DNA from: Uloborus plumipes
Lineage: Eukaryota > Arthropoda > Arachnida > Araneae > Uloboridae
DNA: 64,000 nt
Direction of reading: 5' to 3'
Assembly (NCBI GenBank): GCA_038373865.1
Contig: JAXGGA010006502.1
Location: 1 to 64,000, forward strand
The notes under the pieces: model-generated
What the model was told of the DNA's origin: nothing
Databases searched by the model: none
What the model saw: the letters and a program-made list of their open reading frames with translations, nothing else
Part shown: one piece after another, positions 1 to 11,421 of the stretch
Position numbering within the stretch: position 1 is the stretch's first letter
Layout: each line of letters opens with the position of its first letter
Made by a program: the position numbers and the translations under genes

Positions 1-1774
1 CGTTATTCATGAAGTTTTAGGATTTTAATATTTCATAAGCAGATTTTCTTTTTTTAGTTGCTCAAGTTCCTGCATTCAAGATCTTTAACAGCATGAAAGA
101 CGGCATTATTGACCTGGCATCTCCTTATGCATTTTTCATTAGAGATTGCCTTAAGGATTTTCTTTTTTTTTTTTTACATTCCAAATAAAAAATATTTTGG
201 TGTATACCTCTAGTTTTCTCTTCTTTTATCATATTCTACTAGAGCAAAGGTGCTTTCATCAAAAGACTTCTGTACAAAACATACACACATGCATACACAT
301 TCCTTGAAACACATTTAAAGATGAATGTGTTGCTTGTTAAATAATATTATTTACTTTTAATCAACTAATATATTTCTTAATATTATTTACCAAAAAGCCA
401 CCACATTTCCAAATGAAAAAAAAACAGCCGACAAAACGAATATTTCAGACAGATAACTGTAACAAAAAAAAATCTGAAACGAAGACACAAAAATAAACTA
501 ACTAGAATTACATCGTCACAAAGGCTCCTCAAATGCATTAAAGTTTCCGTGTGAGTAGAAAAAATATTTCAAAAATTAATTAATTCTGATTAAATTATCG
601 TTAACACGTATCTAGAATATTTCCTGATGAATAGTTCCCAAGAAGGAATTTTTAAACCCGTAATGAGAACTAAAAAATTAAAGTCATTACAATTAAGGAG
701 AACACTCAAAGTGTTTCGCAACGGGCAAATAATTACGAACTGCATTAAAATATCTTTTATCTTCAATTAAAAAAAAAAAACAGCAGTTGAACGATGCGAC
801 GTATTCATTCCATCACAGTTGATGAATAGATAACCATCGTTAACACGTTAACACTTTTGTATGGATGATTCATGTTAATAGTTTTCAATTTTATCCGCAG
901 TGTTTATTTTCACGAATTATTTTATAGTGTATTGAGAAGTATGCATGAGCTAAATGACTTGTTGGCATACAACAAAATAACCCCCTGATACAAATCACAC
1001 CAAGCATTCTTTGCGTAATTTTTTAAAAAAAAATTACGCATTTTTTTTTAATAAAATAGTTTTATGATACTGCGCCCCTCACCCCCCCCCCTTTTTTGAG
1101 AGAAATTTAAACAAAGTGAGCCAACTTAATAGATCACAGTTACAGCCAGTGTATCTTTTCCATTTCGAATTTTATAGAAGGCAGTCGCTGTTTACAATTC
1201 ATCTAACAAATAAACGTCTAAAACCACATTTAAAAAATAAATTTAAAAATGTTCAATTACTTAGCGGGGGGGGGGGGGGAGGGAGTGCTCTCATTTCTCC
1301 TTCTACCCTGCATGCATCTACATATTATTAAAATCTTGTATGCACCTTTACTGTAAGCAGGTTTTCAGATATCTTATAATTTTTTTTATTAAAGATTTTC
1401 ATTTACGTCCTTTGTGGAACTATCTTATACGTACTATTTTTTTTTGTCATTTTGGTTTTAGAAAGACGGGTAGCTCACATCCCACTCTAATTTAAATTTA
1501 ACGAAATTTTCTCAGAGAAAATAAATAATATAATCTCTATCGCTATCTCATTCTTTTTTTCTTCGAATAAAAAAAAAGTATATATCATATTATTCATAAA
1601 GAGGATTTTATATTCGACGAGAAAAGCTGCTAAAGTAACTAAAGATTATTTTGATATCCATAAATAGCATCATATAAAACTGGAAATAAAATAATAAAAT
1701 GAAAGACCCTTTGAAAAAGAGACTTTTATTAGAAAAAAAAAAGATTATTTTCAGTATTATAATTATCGTTTTGG

Positions 1775-1890
1775 GAAAAGTCACTATCAATCACGTTTTG
1801 CTTCAAGTCGAGAGCACTTTTTTCTTCCAATGATGGTCGTTACTGCTGACAAAGAAAAATAACAATGGTCAGAACTGTTGTTTATTTTTT
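1775..1890. repeat. Diverged dispersed repeat, copy 1
   Basis: Shares about 110 bp of recognisable similarity in the same orientation with 8685-8800. Both include the string TCACTATCAATCA, followed by a TTGC(G/T)T(C/T) stretch, an AAGAG/GAGAG stretch and an ACAATGGTC/ACAATAGTC stretch. The copies are heavily diverged. On the minus strand both begin a short frame with Met-Ile-Val-Thr-Phe, so they may be remnants of one old element. Family unknown. Confidence 0.45.
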
Positions 1891-2029
1891 TTTATCTTCT
1901 TAAACCATTTTCCAAATGTTAACAACATTTATATTTTAGTTATCTTACGATATTATTCGTTACTGTTTTTTTTGTTTAAGATAAAAAAAGATATAAACGA
2001 AATTTAATTACTTTTCGCAGAAATTAACT

Positions 2030-2032
<3 letters not shown>

Positions 2033-2085
<53 letters not shown>

Positions 2086-2106
2086 TTATTTATTTATTTA
2101 TTTATT
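2033..2106. repeat. (CA)n microsatellite followed by (TTTA)n
   Basis: About 26 CA dinucleotides run directly into about five TTTA units. A simple repeat with no coding content. Confidence 0.95.
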
Positions 2107-3887
2107 TTTTCCATTACTTTTATATAAATATTTTACTTATATTTTTATTTTAATTTATTATTAACCAAAATTATTTTTCTTGTGTATATACCAAATTGAA
2201 TGTTTACCCATGTGGGTTGTTTTGTACTTTTCACATACGTCATCCCGTAATTTGTTAAATTTAACATTGTTGAATATGTACAAAGGGATGGCGTATTTTT
2301 GGAAAAAAAAGTACAAAACTTTAAGATGATGTAGAAGTATTTTTTGAGTATTGTCTTATACCTACATCCCTGAAGTACGTACTGTATATGCCATTTTTAA
2401 GAATTTTTGCTCTGCTAAGTTGGTTCTGTCGCCCATTACTCATCAATCAGGTATTCTATTTTTTAGCCATGAAACATGATGACTGTAGAGTTAAATCACC
2501 GTTGTTGTATTTATGTGGTGGGTTACGTGTAAAATGTATTCTATCAATACGTAAACAACGTCGGCTATCTCTACCTTTTTTAGAAGTGATTACTGAAACT
2601 TATAAGAGATTTGTTCAATAAGTAATTGAACTAAAATTATAAAAGAAAACGGATCCTCAAAGTCACTCATGCACTATAAATAATTTCTTGAAAGGAAAAG
2701 ACACTTGCTGCTAGATAATATTTTGAGTTTTCCTACATTTACATATATAGCTGCTGAAGAATCCTTAGCTTTTCAAATGCATCAACAATCTGTTAAAATT
2801 AAAAATGAATGCTCTTCTTTCCAGGAAACTATTCAATAATTCTGATCAACAGCAAAAAAAAAAGCAAAATTTTTAAATTTGAAATCTTGGAAAACATTAA
2901 ATCAAATAATTAAAATATTTTTTTTTTGGAAGACTGTTTAAAGATAAAAATACTTTTGTTCAAATAGAATACGCATTAGTTTAATTCACAGTGGTTTATT
3001 ATCTAAATAAAGGCTACTTAAAATAAACAGTAAAATTTAAGACTAATGAAAAAACCAATGTTTTAGAAATAGCTGGTAAAAATGTTTTTTTTTTAATTCC
3101 ACCTCCCCCTATATTTCAGGTTTTTCTACCAGTGGAATAATTTTCTTACGGTAAATACTTCAATTCAAACTTTTCGTTCGACTTTAAAAGACTTACATAA
3201 AGTGACACATTTTGAAAATAACTTTACAATACATGTCATACATAATGTCCATTTCTCATACTACATATATTTCTTCCTGCCAAGCTCTTTTATCACAGGT
3301 TTGGAAAAGTTTTGTACAACACATCTATATTTAAGTCAGTTAATAAGACATACAACGCATATTATTTACGACGCTAAAAGATACAAAATACCAAACTTTT
3401 CTTTTCTTAAAACATACTTATGAATTGTTATTTGTTAGTCCTTAAAGCTCCTTTAAATATTTTTAGGGAAGAAAACTATTCTCGATTTATCTTCAGAGTA
3501 ACATATGGTAGCAGCAGGTGCAATTTTCTCGTTCTTTTCATTATAGAGAAAAAAGTTCCTCCTAACTCCTTTCACCATTGTATTCAATTGTTATTCATGA
3601 ATGAGCTTACGAAAATTACGTTTAGTGTTTTTTTTTCTCCTTTTATTTTGCTCCTTATTCGGCATTGCAATTTCACATGACAAGTTGATACATGCATTTA
3701 GTAATCAGCTTTATAGAAGATTGTAAGTTATTCATATCAGATAGCCTGCTGTTTCTTAAATCTTGACATAACTTTGAAATGATGTTTTAAACATTTTCCA
3801 CGTAAGCATACCCCCATACGTCAAATTATTTTCGTAAGCATAAAAAATCTTTTGATGTTTATTTTCGATCTTGAAAATAACAAATAA

Positions 3888-4116
3888 TATTAAATAAAAA
3901 GTAGATAATACAACATAGAAAAACATAAATGCCTGCGCATTTATGAATACTGCAGACACGTGTTTCGGCATTACAAGAAACGCCTTGTTCATTGCATCCA
4001 TAAGCTCACATTTTCACATTGAAAATGGTGTTCCTTGTAACTCTGAAACGCGTGTCTGTAGTATTTCTACGCATTTGTGCTTTTAAATGTTGTATTATAT
4101 ACTTTTATTTTTATGT
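3888..4116. repeat. Imperfect inverted repeat (hairpin relic)
   Basis: The arm at about 3888-3988 pairs imperfectly with 4023-4116 around a ~35-bp centre. Recognisable paired strings include GTGTCTGCAGTATT against GTGTCTGTAGTATT, and AATGTTGTATTAT against ATGTTGTATTAT. It looks like an old foldback MITE or palindromic relic. I see no target-site duplication. Confidence 0.55.
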
Positions 4117-4606
4117 TCAAAGGTATTTATCTGTTTCAATATTAAATTAATCAAGATGAAAATTAGCAAACGTTAAAGTGTAAGTATAATTTCAGTATGA
4201 ATAGTTTAATGTGCATCCGTTATAAAATAAAAAAACGAGCTAATTTTTTCTGGAATTTCAGACATAAATTACTGACAAATTATTTACTACTATTATTTTT
4301 TTTAGTCCGTACAAAACAATTTATTTCAAAAGCGATTGCCAGTTTATCTATTTATATTAAAAACTGAGTACTTTCTATCTTTTTTTTTCTTTGTTTATGG
4401 GTGATTCTCCAAAAACCTGGCATTTTCGACTCACAAACTCTATAAAAATAAAAATGCTTAAAAAAATCTAAAAAAAATCATACTTACTCTTTGTTAGTAA
4501 CTCATTAAGAGAAAAATAGAGGGAATTCACTTTAAGTATGCTACACCCCGAAAAAGGGGGGTCAATTTTTTCAAACCGAGAGAGTGACAAGAAGTACTAA
4601 GCGAGC

Positions 4607-5266
4607 AAACAAATGAATTTTATCAAGGATTATCAGAAATTTTACAACAATAACAAAGAAATAACTTCAACATGAATGAAAAACTATGTTATTGTTGACA
4701 AACAAAACTAATTTACAACCTTCTTAAACGAACACTGTTTTAAGAGATGCAGCATCCGACAAATTTAATATTTATATGAAGAAAGAGATTTACAATCATA
4801 AAATAAAGTTCAAATTTTTCTAAATGAATACTTTTTTAATAAATGAAACTCCTTTTTAATATTTTTAACTGATGTTTAGTAAATAAATCCATCTATTCTA
4901 CCGGATGTTTTTCCAGTGCTTTAAAAGTAATGCTAGAAACAAATGAATTTTATCAAGGATTATCAGAAATTTTACAACAATAACAAAGAAATAACTTCAA
5001 CATGAATGAAAAACTATGTTATTGTTGACAAACAAAACTAATTTACAACCTTCTTAAACGAACACTGTTTTAAGAGATGCAGCATCCGACAAATTTAATA
5101 TTTATATGAAGAAAGAGATTTACAATCATAAAATAAAGTTCAAATTTTTCTAAATGAATACTTTTTTAATAAATGAAACTCCTTTTTAATATTTTTAACT
5201 GATGTTTAGTAAATAAATCCATCTATTCTACCGGATGTTTTTCCAGTGCTTTAAAAGTAATGCTAG
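4607..5266. repeat. Perfect 330-bp tandem duplication
   Basis: Positions 4607-4936 and 4937-5266 are two adjacent copies with no difference that I can see by eye. The unit begins AAACAAATGAATTTTATC and ends TTAAAAGTAATGCTAG. The lack of mismatches means either a very recent duplication or an assembly artefact. It lies wholly inside the element at 4399-6027. Confidence 0.95.
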
Positions 5267-5294
5267 AGTGACATTTTTTTTTTTTCTTTTTGCG

Positions 5295-5654
5295 CCAGGA
5301 GAGGGACATTTTAATCAAAAAAAGGTTGATATTTCTACCCGGAATTATATAGAAGGTAAATAATGGTATTTTTCTCTCTTATCCTCTTAACTCAATTACA
5401 CACTGCAGGCAGAATTATTATTTTTATTTTATTCGAAAACAGAAATGTTGGCCAGGAGAGGGACATCGAAAATGTTACATACCTCATTTTGAACTAAGGA
5501 ATAATAATACGAACAGCAGACACATTCTATCGACAAAATACTCTATGAGTCCAAAGAAGTGATGAGAATAAACAGTGTTATAGTACTGCAGATTCAAAAT
5601 TCCTTCTTTTTTCCATTAATAATTGAACCAATTTGTAGGCCAGGAGAGGGACAT
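5295..5654 (+). repeat. Three exact direct copies of CCAGGAGAGGGACAT
   Basis: The 15-bp motif occurs at 5295-5309, 5452-5466 and 5640-5654, about 157 and 188 bp apart. An exact inverse copy lies at 42347-42361 and a one-mismatch copy at 38068-38082, in the two arms of the giant palindrome. Regular recurrence inside two elements with similar ends suggests a transposase- or host-factor-binding site. That function is inference. Confidence 0.75.
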
Positions 5655-6474
5655 GCAATTTGGGGACAAACTTCAAAATGCTGTACCTGATCATATAATC
5701 ATTTAAATAAGCTAAAACAACACTATATAACACTCATAACTATACATAATTCAACACTGCAAGTGGAATTTGTGCAATGTTCACGTAAAATTTTAAAATA
5801 ATTTATTTACATTTTAGAAACAGGGTGGGACACGCAAAAAAGGTGACTTTTTGGCTATTCAAAAATTTTTGTAGAAAAAAATAAATGAAAAATTGCTTTA
5901 ATATGAATTGAATAACATCAGAATAAGTATTTCTAACAATTAAAAAAATAAAAAAACTTTCTAGGTCAAATACTTTTTGTGCTGTCCTACGGGGACATCA
6001 TATTGTTCGGATTTTGGAGAATCACCCTTATATGTCATTCTTCTTTCTCCTGGACGCCAATGAACTGAAAGTCGAACCAGGTACCTACAGATTAGTTTTT
6101 TTTCAGGTTTCATTAGTTTCAATTTGTATAATTATACAATTTTAATTAACGAAGATATCAGTTGAAAAGTTGTCAAATTTAAAGCGATTTGTTCTAAATG
6201 ATTAAATATGAAATGCATTGTTACAAAACGTGGTTGCTATGAAAGAGAATAATAATGGTAGTGATAATTTTGAAGGAAGGCTTAACTAAATCAAACATGA
6301 AGCTCATTTTTGGGCCATGTAAGGAGTACATTTATCGCTAGCTACTTGTAATTTTTTGAATTATAAATTAGTTGAAAAGCCATCTACTTATATTAAAAAC
6401 TGAATATCTATCTATGGTTGCTTCTTTCCCTTGAGCGAGCTGAACTTGCTGAGACTTTCCTCATCATTTTGCGA

Positions 6475-6785
6475 ACGGTTGTTTGATGCAGGAAAAAAGT
6501 AAAGGCGTTAAGCGCCTGTTAGCGAGCCGCCTTGGAGGCAAGTAGCTTGTTGAAACTTTCTCTACTACTTTAAAGGCGCGAAGCGCCCGTGCAACGCCAG
6601 GCCGGGCAGCTAGCTGCTTGGGGGATTAGCGGGCCAAGTGCGTATTATGTCTTGAAATCTTATGAACATTAAATTATTTTTCAAATAATATAGCATCACA
6701 ATGAGGAAAAAATTAGGGGGGGGGGCATTATGCTACAACATGCTGCAGGAAGCTAATCTTGCTGCCCGGGCAGCTAGTATAATAA
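6475..6785 (-). repeat. GC-rich repeat-end fragments (GCCCGGCxTTGCACGG type)
   Basis: On the minus strand, 6576-6612 reads CTAGCTGCCCGGCCTGGCGT and then TGCACGGG. A short related piece with CTGCCCGGGCAGCTAG lies at 6762-6779. A similar start, TGCGTTGCCCGGCTTTGCAC, occurs on the plus strand at 57850. I read these as ends of one dispersed non-autonomous repeat family. I cannot name the family. The island is far less AT-rich than its surroundings. Confidence 0.4.
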
Positions 6786-6987
6786 TAAAGTTTGCATCTT
6801 ACTAAGCATAACTAATAAACGGGAACTTAAAATGCATATAGTATTTTAATTGAAGTACAGTGAGATTTCTAAACAAACAACGTACATAAGTGATTGAAAA
6901 AGTGATCTTAATAGCAATTTGTAAAATCGCTCATCTTGTTATGTTTGCTTTGGGAAGTTAATAAATAAAAAAACAATTTCCGTAATA

Positions 6988-6988
<1 letters not shown>

Positions 6989-7075
<87 letters not shown>
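6989..7075. repeat. (TA)n microsatellite, ~87 bp
   Basis: An uninterrupted TA run. No other content. Confidence 0.95.
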
Positions 7076-7077
<2 letters not shown>

Positions 7078-8684
7078 CTGTATGTTTAAGAAGGTGTCAT
7101 AATAAAAAACAATTGAAGCGCAAAGGCATTTAGCCACTAAGACTCCTTTTTTAAGTCTTCCATTCAAAAAAAAAAAAACATCATTTGAAAAACAAATATT
7201 AGTGATTTCAAGGTTGTGTTATGCTCAAGCTCCTGATGGTAGTGATTTAAAACCATACATTTATGAGTACATTTAATAATACTTTTTATGAGCCCTTTAA
7301 AAGTAATAATAATGAATAAATTTATAATTTTAATAACAGAACATGATTTTTGCAATAAATAAACTTTAAATTACTTACACCACGGTCAATCTAAAATGTT
7401 TACTGAAAGATAGTCAAGTATATGCGACGACTAATATGATGGATTGATGCCTCGCCTAGCACACTATGATTTATGCCATTATAATGCCTATATGAATATC
7501 ACTTTGAGATAGTAGAACATTTTCGTGTGCTCGGAGTGGGGAATTTATTTAATTGTTTCCCTTTCTTTAAGCAATCACTATTGCTTGTTGCTTTTATTTC
7601 ACCGTCGAATAGCGTTCGGTTATTTTCCAGTGTAACGGAAGAGCGATAACTATCGTGAGAAACATAAACAGGCTTAACTAGAGATAATAGTGTAAGACAT
7701 AATAAGCTGCACTAAATAATTATTGTGCTCATCAGATTTCGCATAAGATATCACAATAATGTTTTGAGGTTTTTATTAAATCTTGGTTTTGTAACACAAC
7801 AATATGCTCTATCTGACCATTGTAGGTCACCCTAATGCATACGTTTACTACTTCGTGTGTTCTGGACAACATAAAGAAATCCTACAAGTGCACATGTGAC
7901 ATTAGGTCTGATGTAGATTTGAAATTTGAGTTTTCATTCTCTTAAATACCGACTCTAGCTCGTTCAGCTAATGCTGCATTTCTTTTTGCTGCTTGTGACT
8001 ATTTTATTTTGTATTTAAAAAGCAAAAAAAAACTTGGTCTTTTTTGCACCCATACAGGAATAAAAACATGAACTTAGCATTTTTAATAGCAACATAAATA
8101 TTAACGAATGTATTTTCGTTATTTTGAGGCTAATTGATTTTTTTACGACTATTGTTTTATGCATCTTCAAGATGGATCTGATTTAACATCATGTTAGTCA
8201 CTATGCTCATGCTCTAAAATCAAAACAGTTAGTTCATACTTTTATTAACAAAAATATAAACTACACTTGAGCAGTCTTCATTATGATTGACAGTCGGTTA
8301 CAGCTTCATTTTTTCATGTTGTTTCTTAACAACTTCAATATTTATGTTACTACTACGTATTTGTTATAATTGCTACTTTATTCCTTGTTTTCTGTCATTA
8401 ATTCTGGTCTGCTATATGAAAATAGCCAGTACTAATGTAGGTGAAGTTTATTTAGCTTAACAACGAAAGAAGAGAGATAAAACACACTAATTTGATGAAG
8501 ACATAATTGCAATCCTCTAATGAATCTATTTCTACAGTCCCGTACAAGTATTCCTCAGCGATACCTAATCTACGCTTACGTCCTCTAACTTGATATAAAA
8601 GAGGAAATAATATTGAGGCATGAAACATTTTTAGTCTTCCGCAGAAGAAGAATGCGCAAGTTCTTATCGCAATTATCCCCCTTC

Positions 8685-8800
8685 GGGAAAATGTCACTAT
8701 CAATCAAGCCTTGCGTTCGACCAAGAGCTGCCTCTTATCTCTCCACTCGTGATCATTACCACAAGTGAAAAAAATAATGTAACAATAGTCTGATGTGTTT
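8685..8800. repeat. Diverged dispersed repeat, copy 2
   Basis: Partner of 1775-1890; see that entry. The flank at 8460-8685 is somewhat less AT-rich than its neighbours and carries an 83-codon minus-strand frame (8452-8703). I cannot relate that frame to any family. Confidence 0.45.
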
Positions 8801-10201
8801 TTGTCCAAAATATTTTCCGAGATGATGAAAGGATCAAAAGATGTACAGTAGATCTGTTAAAATGTAGAAGGTGCAGTATAAGAAGTATGTAAGCAGTATT
8901 TAAAGCACCACAGACGTTTTGTGTGGTTTTAAAAAATAATAATAAGTTTTAGAATTTTCTTTGTATATCTGAATTACTTATGCTTTTTTCCCTTCTTTAT
9001 TTGTTTGCTTCTTTGTTTCTTTCCCTTTTATTTTTTTAAATTATAATAGAAAACTTGTAAGTGTATCAAACTACACAAATACTAATGCATAATTTTAGCT
9101 GTTGAGGGATTTTTTTTTTTTTCAGTTATAAAGTAATTTTATTTGAATAATTCTTGTAAGCGTTGCATAATTTGATTTTATAAAGCTGATTATTACTTAT
9201 AATTCCTATTTCCTATTCCCAGATTGTGTTTAATATCTTAAACTACATGATCTTTACAGCTTGATGTCGCATTTGAATAAAAAACTAATGCGTTTTCCTT
9301 TTTTTTTCCTCACAATATAAGCTTTAGCAGACTTGGTGTTTAAAAAAATACCTTTATCCTTCACATAAAATAAAAACATCGAAAATATCATCTTCTTTAA
9401 TTATAAATTTGAACTACAATCGATGTACACTTAGCTTAACAGCTTTCGATTAATCTTAAGAGCAGCAGATGCTACCGGCAGATGCAATTTTCTTCTCCAA
9501 TTCACTTTGAAAACAAACTTTTCCCTATTTGACTCAGCATTGTATTTATTCAATCGGGAATCTTGTTGATCAATAGATAGATTTATTTTTATATAAAAAG
9601 CATATAAATAATGAATAAACAAAAATTTGATAAAAATTGATGTATTGAGAATTTCAACAAATTGTTACAAAAGAAGTATGTTACTGTTTTTATTTCGTAT
9701 ATTACTTTCAAAGATATATGATACTTTTCAATGAAAATAGGATCTTTGGTTCATCCTATCTGATGAACTCGATTTTTATATCCTTTCTAAAGCCCCCCCT
9801 CTCCAAGGTAATAGTCACAAACGTATGATTATAAAGATATGATGTTTTCCCTTTGTGTTAACTTACATTTTTAATAGTATATCATTTTTTTATTTTGTTT
9901 TTGGCAGTAATAAAATAACAAATACATATTTGTCTAAGAAAATATTGTTATTTAAGCAGCCAAATTAAATGAATAGGCCTTCGTAAAATAAAAATGAAAT
10001 GTGAAATAAGTGCACGCGTAAGTGTCAGACTTACTAACATTCATATTGATATAGCATTTTTGTTTAAAGTTTGCGATAAATATCTTTCATATGATGAATT
10101 ATACACATCATTTTAATTAAAAGTTCATACTAATTTTCTCTTGGTGAATCCTAATATATTGATAATAAGAAACGTCCTAATCCTTGAATGGAATGCAAGT
10201 A

Positions 10202-10228
10202 CACTGAAGTGACAAAAGTCATGGGATA
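10202..10228. repeat. Left terminal inverted repeat of the Tc1/mariner element
   Basis: Identical to the inverse of 11393-11419 over all 27 bases. The target TA lies just outside at 10200-10201. It is the 3'-side end relative to transposase transcription. Confidence 0.97.
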
Positions 10229-10232
10229 CCTC

Positions 10233-11276
10233 TTAATGTCGTGTCGGCCCTCCTTTTGCCCGGCGAAGTGCAACAACTCGACGTGGCATGGACTCAACAA
10301 GTCGTTGGAAGTCTTCTGCAGGAATATTGAGCCGTGCTGTCTCGATAGACGTCCATAATTGTGAAAGCGTTGATGGGGCAGGATTTTGGGCACGAACAGA
10401 CCTCTCGATGGTGTCCCATAAATGCTCAATGGGATTCATGTCGGGCGATCTAGGTGGCCAAATCATTCGTTGGAGTTGTCCAGAATTTTCTTCAAACCAA
10501 TTGCGAACAGTTGTGGCCCGGTGACATGGCGCATTGTCATCCATAAAAATCCCATCGTTGTTTGGGTACATGAAGTCCATGAATGGCTGCAAGTGATCTC
10601 CAAGTAGCTGCACATAAGCATTTCCAGTCAATGTTCGGTCCAGTCGCACTAGAGGACCAAGTCCATGCCATGAAAAAACAGCCCACACCATTACGGAGCC
10701 ACCACCAACTTGAACAGTGCCTTGCTGACAGTTTGGGTCCATGGCTTCGTGGGGTCTGCGCCACACTCGAACCCTACCATCGGCTCTTACCAGCTGAAAT
10801 CGTGACTCATCGGACCAGGCCACGGTTTTCCATTCATCTAGGGACCAACAGATATGCTCACGTGCCCATGAGAGTCGCTGCAAGCGATGTCGTTCTGTCA
10901 GTAAAGGCACTCGAGTCGGTCTTCTGCTGGAATAGCCCAAGAAATCCAAATTTCTCCGCACAGTTCTAGCAGACACGTCCATTGTACGTCCCACATTGAT
11001 TTCTACGGTGATTTGACGCAGTGTTGCTTGTCTGTTAGAATTTACGACTCTTTGCAGACGTCGCCGGTCTCGATCTTTAAGTGCAGGCGGTCGACCACTG
11101 CGCTGTCCATGGTGGGATGTTATGCCTGAAATTTCATACTCTCGGCACACTCTTGACACAGTGGATCTGGGAATGTTGAATTCTCTAACGATTTCCGAAA
11201 TGGCATGACCCATGCGTCTAGCTCCAACTAACATTCCGCGTTCAAAGTCTGTTAATTCACGTCGTGCGGTCATCAT
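10233..11276 (-). CDS. Tc1/mariner transposase, DD36E spacing
   Basis: The enzyme cuts and joins the element at TA targets through a DDE/RNase-H-fold active site, with two N-terminal helix-turn-helix domains that bind the inverted ends. I chose the ATG at 11276, giving 347 aa; an upstream in-frame GTG is not needed. Residues ~9-55 form a first HTH (STVSRVCREYEI region), a GRPP linker follows near residue 61, and a second HTH spans ~70-118 (SARTVRRNL). The catalytic residues are D156 in WSDESRF, D247 in MDDNAPCH and E284 in SPDMNPIEHLW. I count 36 residues between the second Asp and the Glu, against 34 in classical Tc1. The length fits the family (~340-350 aa). No stop or frameshift is visible. 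Promoter and splicing signals were not identified. Confidence 0.96.
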   Translation of the reverse strand: MMTARRELTDFERGMLVGARRMGHAISEIVREFNIPRSTVSRVCREYEISGITSHHGQRSGRPPALKDRDRRRLQRVVNSNRQATLRQITVEINVGRTMDVSARTVRRNLDFLGYSSRRPTRVPLLTERHRLQRLSWAREHICWSLDEWKTVAWSDESRFQLVRADGRVRVWRRPHEAMDPNCQQGTVQVGGGSVMVWAVFSWHGLGPLVRLDRTLTGNAYVQLLGDHLQPFMDFMYPNNDGIFMDDNAPCHRATTVRNWFEENSGQLQRMIWPPRSPDMNPIEHLWDTIERSVRAQNPAPSTLSQLWTSIETARLNIPAEDFQRLVESMPRRVVALRRAKGGPTRH

Positions 11277-11392
11277 CACGTTAAAACCTCTTCACATGAA
11301 TAACTTGAACAGAAATGAAAGCTCTGTAAAAGCACTGCGCATTTATACCTGTTCTATGCGATGCTACTGCCATCTGAAAATTTGCATATTGC

Positions 11393-11419
11393 TATCCCAT
11401 GACTTTTGTCACTTCAGTG
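11393..11419. repeat. Right terminal inverted repeat of the Tc1/mariner element
   Basis: Perfect inverse of 10202-10228 over 27 bp. It is followed by the duplicated target TA at 11420-11421. It lies upstream of the transposase start, so any promoter should be in the ~115 bp between here and 11276. Confidence 0.97.
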
Positions 11420-11421
11420 TA

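Larger units (their letters stand above)
1..4398. other. AT-rich non-coding stretch
   Basis: I see no coding region, RNA gene or complete mobile element here. Reading frames of 60-86 codons are scattered through it, but they are low-complexity (rich in Phe, Ile, Lys, Leu) and look like chance frames in AT-rich DNA. The stretch contains poly-C and poly-G runs near 1082 and 1265, a (CA)n tract, a diverged repeat near 1775 and an inverted repeat near 4000, listed separately. Confidence 0.6.
4399..6027. mobile_element. Non-autonomous DNA transposon, GGGTGATTC ends, 4-bp target duplication
   Basis: The left end begins GGGTGATTCTCCAAAA and the right end is its inverse, TTTTGGAGAATCACCC: a 16-bp perfect terminal inverted repeat. 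TTAT precedes the left end and TTAT follows the right end, so the target duplication is 4 bp. The interior has no open frame, so this copy is non-autonomous. It holds a perfect 330-bp tandem duplication and three exact copies of CCAGGAGAGGGACAT. The same motif, a related end (GGGTCATTCC) and a 4-bp target duplication occur in the palindromic element at 37877-42561, so I infer a shared transposase source. The superfamily is not established. Four-base target duplications occur in several eukaryotic DNA-transposon groups. Confidence 0.8.
6028..10199. other. AT-rich non-coding stretch
   Basis: I see no defensible gene. A short GC-richer island at 6475-6785 contains repeat-end motifs, and a long (TA)n tract lies at 6989-7075. 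The frames at 7164-7355, 8452-8703 and 9431-9622 are short, AT-driven and unsupported. 8685-8800 matches the diverged repeat at 1775-1890. Confidence 0.6.
10202..11419 (-). mobile_element. Intact Tc1/mariner transposon (1218 bp)
   Basis: A 27-bp perfect terminal inverted repeat lies at 10202-10228 and 11393-11419 (outer bases CACTGAAGTGACAAAAGTCA). TA dinucleotides immediately outside (10200-10201 and 11420-11421) are the duplicated target typical of this superfamily. One full-length transposase fills the interior on the minus strand, with short non-coding margins. Perfect ends plus an unbroken frame suggest a young, possibly still active copy. Activity itself cannot be read from sequence. 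Confidence 0.97.

Noticed and set aside
10288..10969. Plus-strand frames across the Tc1/mariner element
   Set aside because: Shadows of the minus-strand transposase, with no family features of their own.
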